Shown here one piece after another: positions 62,880-64,000 of a stretch of DNA of 64,000 bases (positions are counted from its first letter, which is position 1; each line of letters starts with the position of its first letter). Made by a program: the position numbers and the translations under genes. The DNA is taken from NCBI RefSeq assembly GCF_033947565.1, contig NZ_JARPVX010000010.1, positions 34,229 through 98,228 on the forward strand. The letters run 5' to 3'. Source of the stretch: Lichenihabitans sp033947565. Its GTDB lineage: Bacteria > Pseudomonadota > Alphaproteobacteria > Rhizobiales > Beijerinckiaceae. The notes below the pieces were generated by a model. The model saw only the letters and a program-made list of their open reading frames with translations, did not search any database and was not told the origin of the DNA.

Positions 62880-64000
62880 GTGACCGAGACCGCGACATCG
62901 ACCCTGACGGCCGACGGATTGACCGAACACGCGCGTGACTCGGCCGTCGCCGCGCAGCCATGGTCCGCCCAGAACGCAACACAGCAGCGCGACCCGGCCA
63001 ACAATGATCCGCAGGCCCTCGTTCATCAGGGGAGCCGTTCGGATTACACGCCCGACTCCGTGGGCGATGCGCGGGACGGCTCGGCGGCCAGCCGAAGCAC
63101 GACCTTCGATCAGGCCGGGGGTGAATTGCAGCCCGGCTCCGGCACGCAAGCCGATGTGCGACAGTCGGGCGCCGAAGCGATCGCCGACTCAGGCGACATG
63201 GCTTCAGCCGCCGCGCCTGGCAGCGCCTCAACCAGTGCCGTGACGGAAGGGGTGTCCGAGACCAACGCGCCGCCGTCGGGCGACTCGCATGCGATGGGCG
63301 TGTCGGTTCCGGCGGGAACCGAAGGGGCAAACTCGTCATCGGGCCTGCCTGTTGCTGCCGCGATCGGAACCGAAGCGACCCTCGAAGGAGGCCGCTCCGA
63401 TGCCGCGGCCAATGAGATCACCCCCGGTCCGGCTGTCGAGGCGTCGACCGCCGATCGTACCGTTGCGTCGGGCGGCGCTGCCCTCGCAAGCAGCGTGGAC
63501 CACAGTGCCGACACGAGCACCGACAGCGTAACAACGGCTGGACCTGCGACACCCGGCTCGACCAGCACGGAGCCGGGCACGCATCCGAGCGATCCGGGCA
63601 CAAGCTCGGCTGCTTCGGGCACCGGGACGACGCCGACGAGCGGCAGCGATCCGACCGGCTCGACCGGCACGGACCCGGGCACGCATCCGAGCGACCCCGG
63701 CACGACCCCATCGGACCCGGGCACCGGCACCACGCCGACTGGCGGCAGCGATCCGACCGGTTCGACGGGCACGGACCCGGGCACGCATCCGAGCGATCCC
63801 GGCACGAACCCCTCTGACCCTGGCAACGGCACCACGCCGACTGGCGGCGGCGATCCGACCGGTTCCACGGGCACGGACCCTGGTACGCATCCGAGCGACC
63901 CCGGCACGAGCCCCTCTGACCCGGGCACCGGCACGACGCCGACGAGCGGCGGCGATCCGACCGGCTCGACGGGCACGGACCCGGGCACGCATCCGAGTGA
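62880..64000 (+). CDS. Large Thr/Pro/Gly/Ser/Asp-rich repeat protein, partial; candidate type I secretion substrate
   Basis: Plus frame opens at GTG 62880 and stays open to the right edge (at least 373 residues, no stop). The first ~225 residues are polar, low-complexity and Ala/Ser/Thr/Gly-rich, without signal peptide or hydrophobic stretch. Then exact tandem repeats begin (see repeat feature). The frame is taken as coding because differences between repeat copies fall mostly at its third codon positions. Absence of a signal peptide and the divergent placement beside an exporter fit a type I substrate with its C-terminal export signal beyond the window. Start codon is uncertain; there is no clear ribosome binding site. 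Confidence 0.65.
   Translation, partial: MTETATSTLTADGLTEHARDSAVAAQPWSAQNATQQRDPANNDPQALVHQGSRSDYTPDSVGDARDGSAASRSTTFDQAGGELQPGSGTQADVRQSGAEAIADSGDMASAAAPGSASTSAVTEGVSETNAPPSGDSHAMGVSVPAGTEGANSSSGLPVAAAIGTEATLEGGRSDAAANEITPGPAVEASTADRTVASGGAALASSVDHSADTSTDSVTTAGPATPGSTSTEPGTHPSDPGTSSAASGTGTTPTSGSDPTGSTGTDPGTHPSDPGTTPSDPGTGTTPTGGSDPTGSTGTDPGTHPSDPGTNPSDPGNGTTPTGGGDPTGSTGTDPGTHPSDPGTSPSDPGTGTTPTSGGDPTGSTGTDPGTHPS
63564..64000 (+). repeat. Tandem 102-base (34-residue) coding repeat
   Basis: Four full copies and the start of a fifth, beginning at 63564, 63666, 63768, 63870 and 63972, exactly 102 bases apart. Each encodes a unit such as GTDPGTHPSDPGT...GTGTTPTGG-SDPTGST. Copies differ at few positions, many of them synonymous (gat/gac, ggt/ggc, tcg/tcc). 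Such uniform repeats are prone to copy-number change by recombination or slippage. Confidence 0.9.

Noticed and set aside
63110..63988. A minus-strand frame through the repeats rich in Pro, Val, Gly and Ser.
   Set aside because: Repeat-unit differences fall mainly at third positions of the plus frame, and the plus frame has the expected high G+C at third positions, so the minus frame is taken as a shadow.

Overview
The window is GC-rich bacterial DNA (about two thirds G+C), densely coding, with ATGA/GTGA/TGATG stop-start overlaps inside long operons. Gene content (LuxR/LuxI pair, a DUF6894-type small protein, many FCD-type GntR regulators, GlxBCD glutamate-synthase-like proteins, opine/hydroxyproline-type oxidases, many periplasmic-binding-protein ABC importers) points to an alphaproteobacterium, most likely of the order Hyphomicrobiales (Rhizobiales). 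The genus cannot be fixed from the sequence alone. No rRNA, tRNA or CRISPR array was seen.

Layout. 1-2.3 kb: end of a glxBCD operon, cut by the left edge, with an XRE-cupin regulator upstream. 3.6-10.5 kb: an opine/hydroxyproline-like catabolic operon on the minus strand (binding protein, permease, DapA-family enzyme, a single-chain fusion of three oxidase subunits, ATPase) facing a GntR regulator. 10.5-11.5 kb: scar of an IS3-family element abutting a truncated quinone oxidoreductase. 11.5-13.8 kb: an orphan molybdenum hydroxylase large subunit. 13.9-20.7 kb: a sugar-type ABC importer operon with SDR, glyoxalase I (5' frameshift), an Fe-S assembly-like protein and an amidohydrolase, facing a GlcD-like FAD oxidase and a GntR regulator. 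23.7-25.2 kb: two tandem GntR regulators, facing a nine-cistron-style dipeptide ABC operon (25.4-33.8 kb; eight genes) that ends with an Asp/Glu racemase, an amidase and a maleate-isomerase-like enzyme. 34-37.3 kb: gene-poor stretch, three small proteins and luxR-luxI. 37.5-47 kb: a nine-gene hexuronate/aldonate operon (Zn-dehydrogenase, GntR, mannonate dehydratase, ribose-type ABC importer, cyclase-family hydrolase, MFS carrier). 47-48.8 kb: IS481 and IS3 remnants around a ParD/ParE-like toxin-antitoxin pair. 48.8-51.3 kb: a TlpA-DsrE-DoxX thiol/sulfur operon facing a TetR regulator with nested operators.

51.4-64 kb: a signalling and secretion locus. A hybrid histidine kinase is followed upstream by an operon (minus strand) of two different ABC-exporter half-proteins, a HlyD-type adaptor, a soluble GAF-PAS-GAF histidine kinase and a single-domain response regulator. 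An OmpR-type regulator lies just before it. Facing away is the start of a long, low-complexity Thr/Pro/Gly/Ser/Asp-rich protein with exact 102-base tandem repeats running off the right edge, a good candidate for the exported substrate. Both exporter ATPase domains carry non-canonical catalytic motifs. This locus and the fused oxidase at 4.3-7.2 kb are the two most unusual parts of the window.
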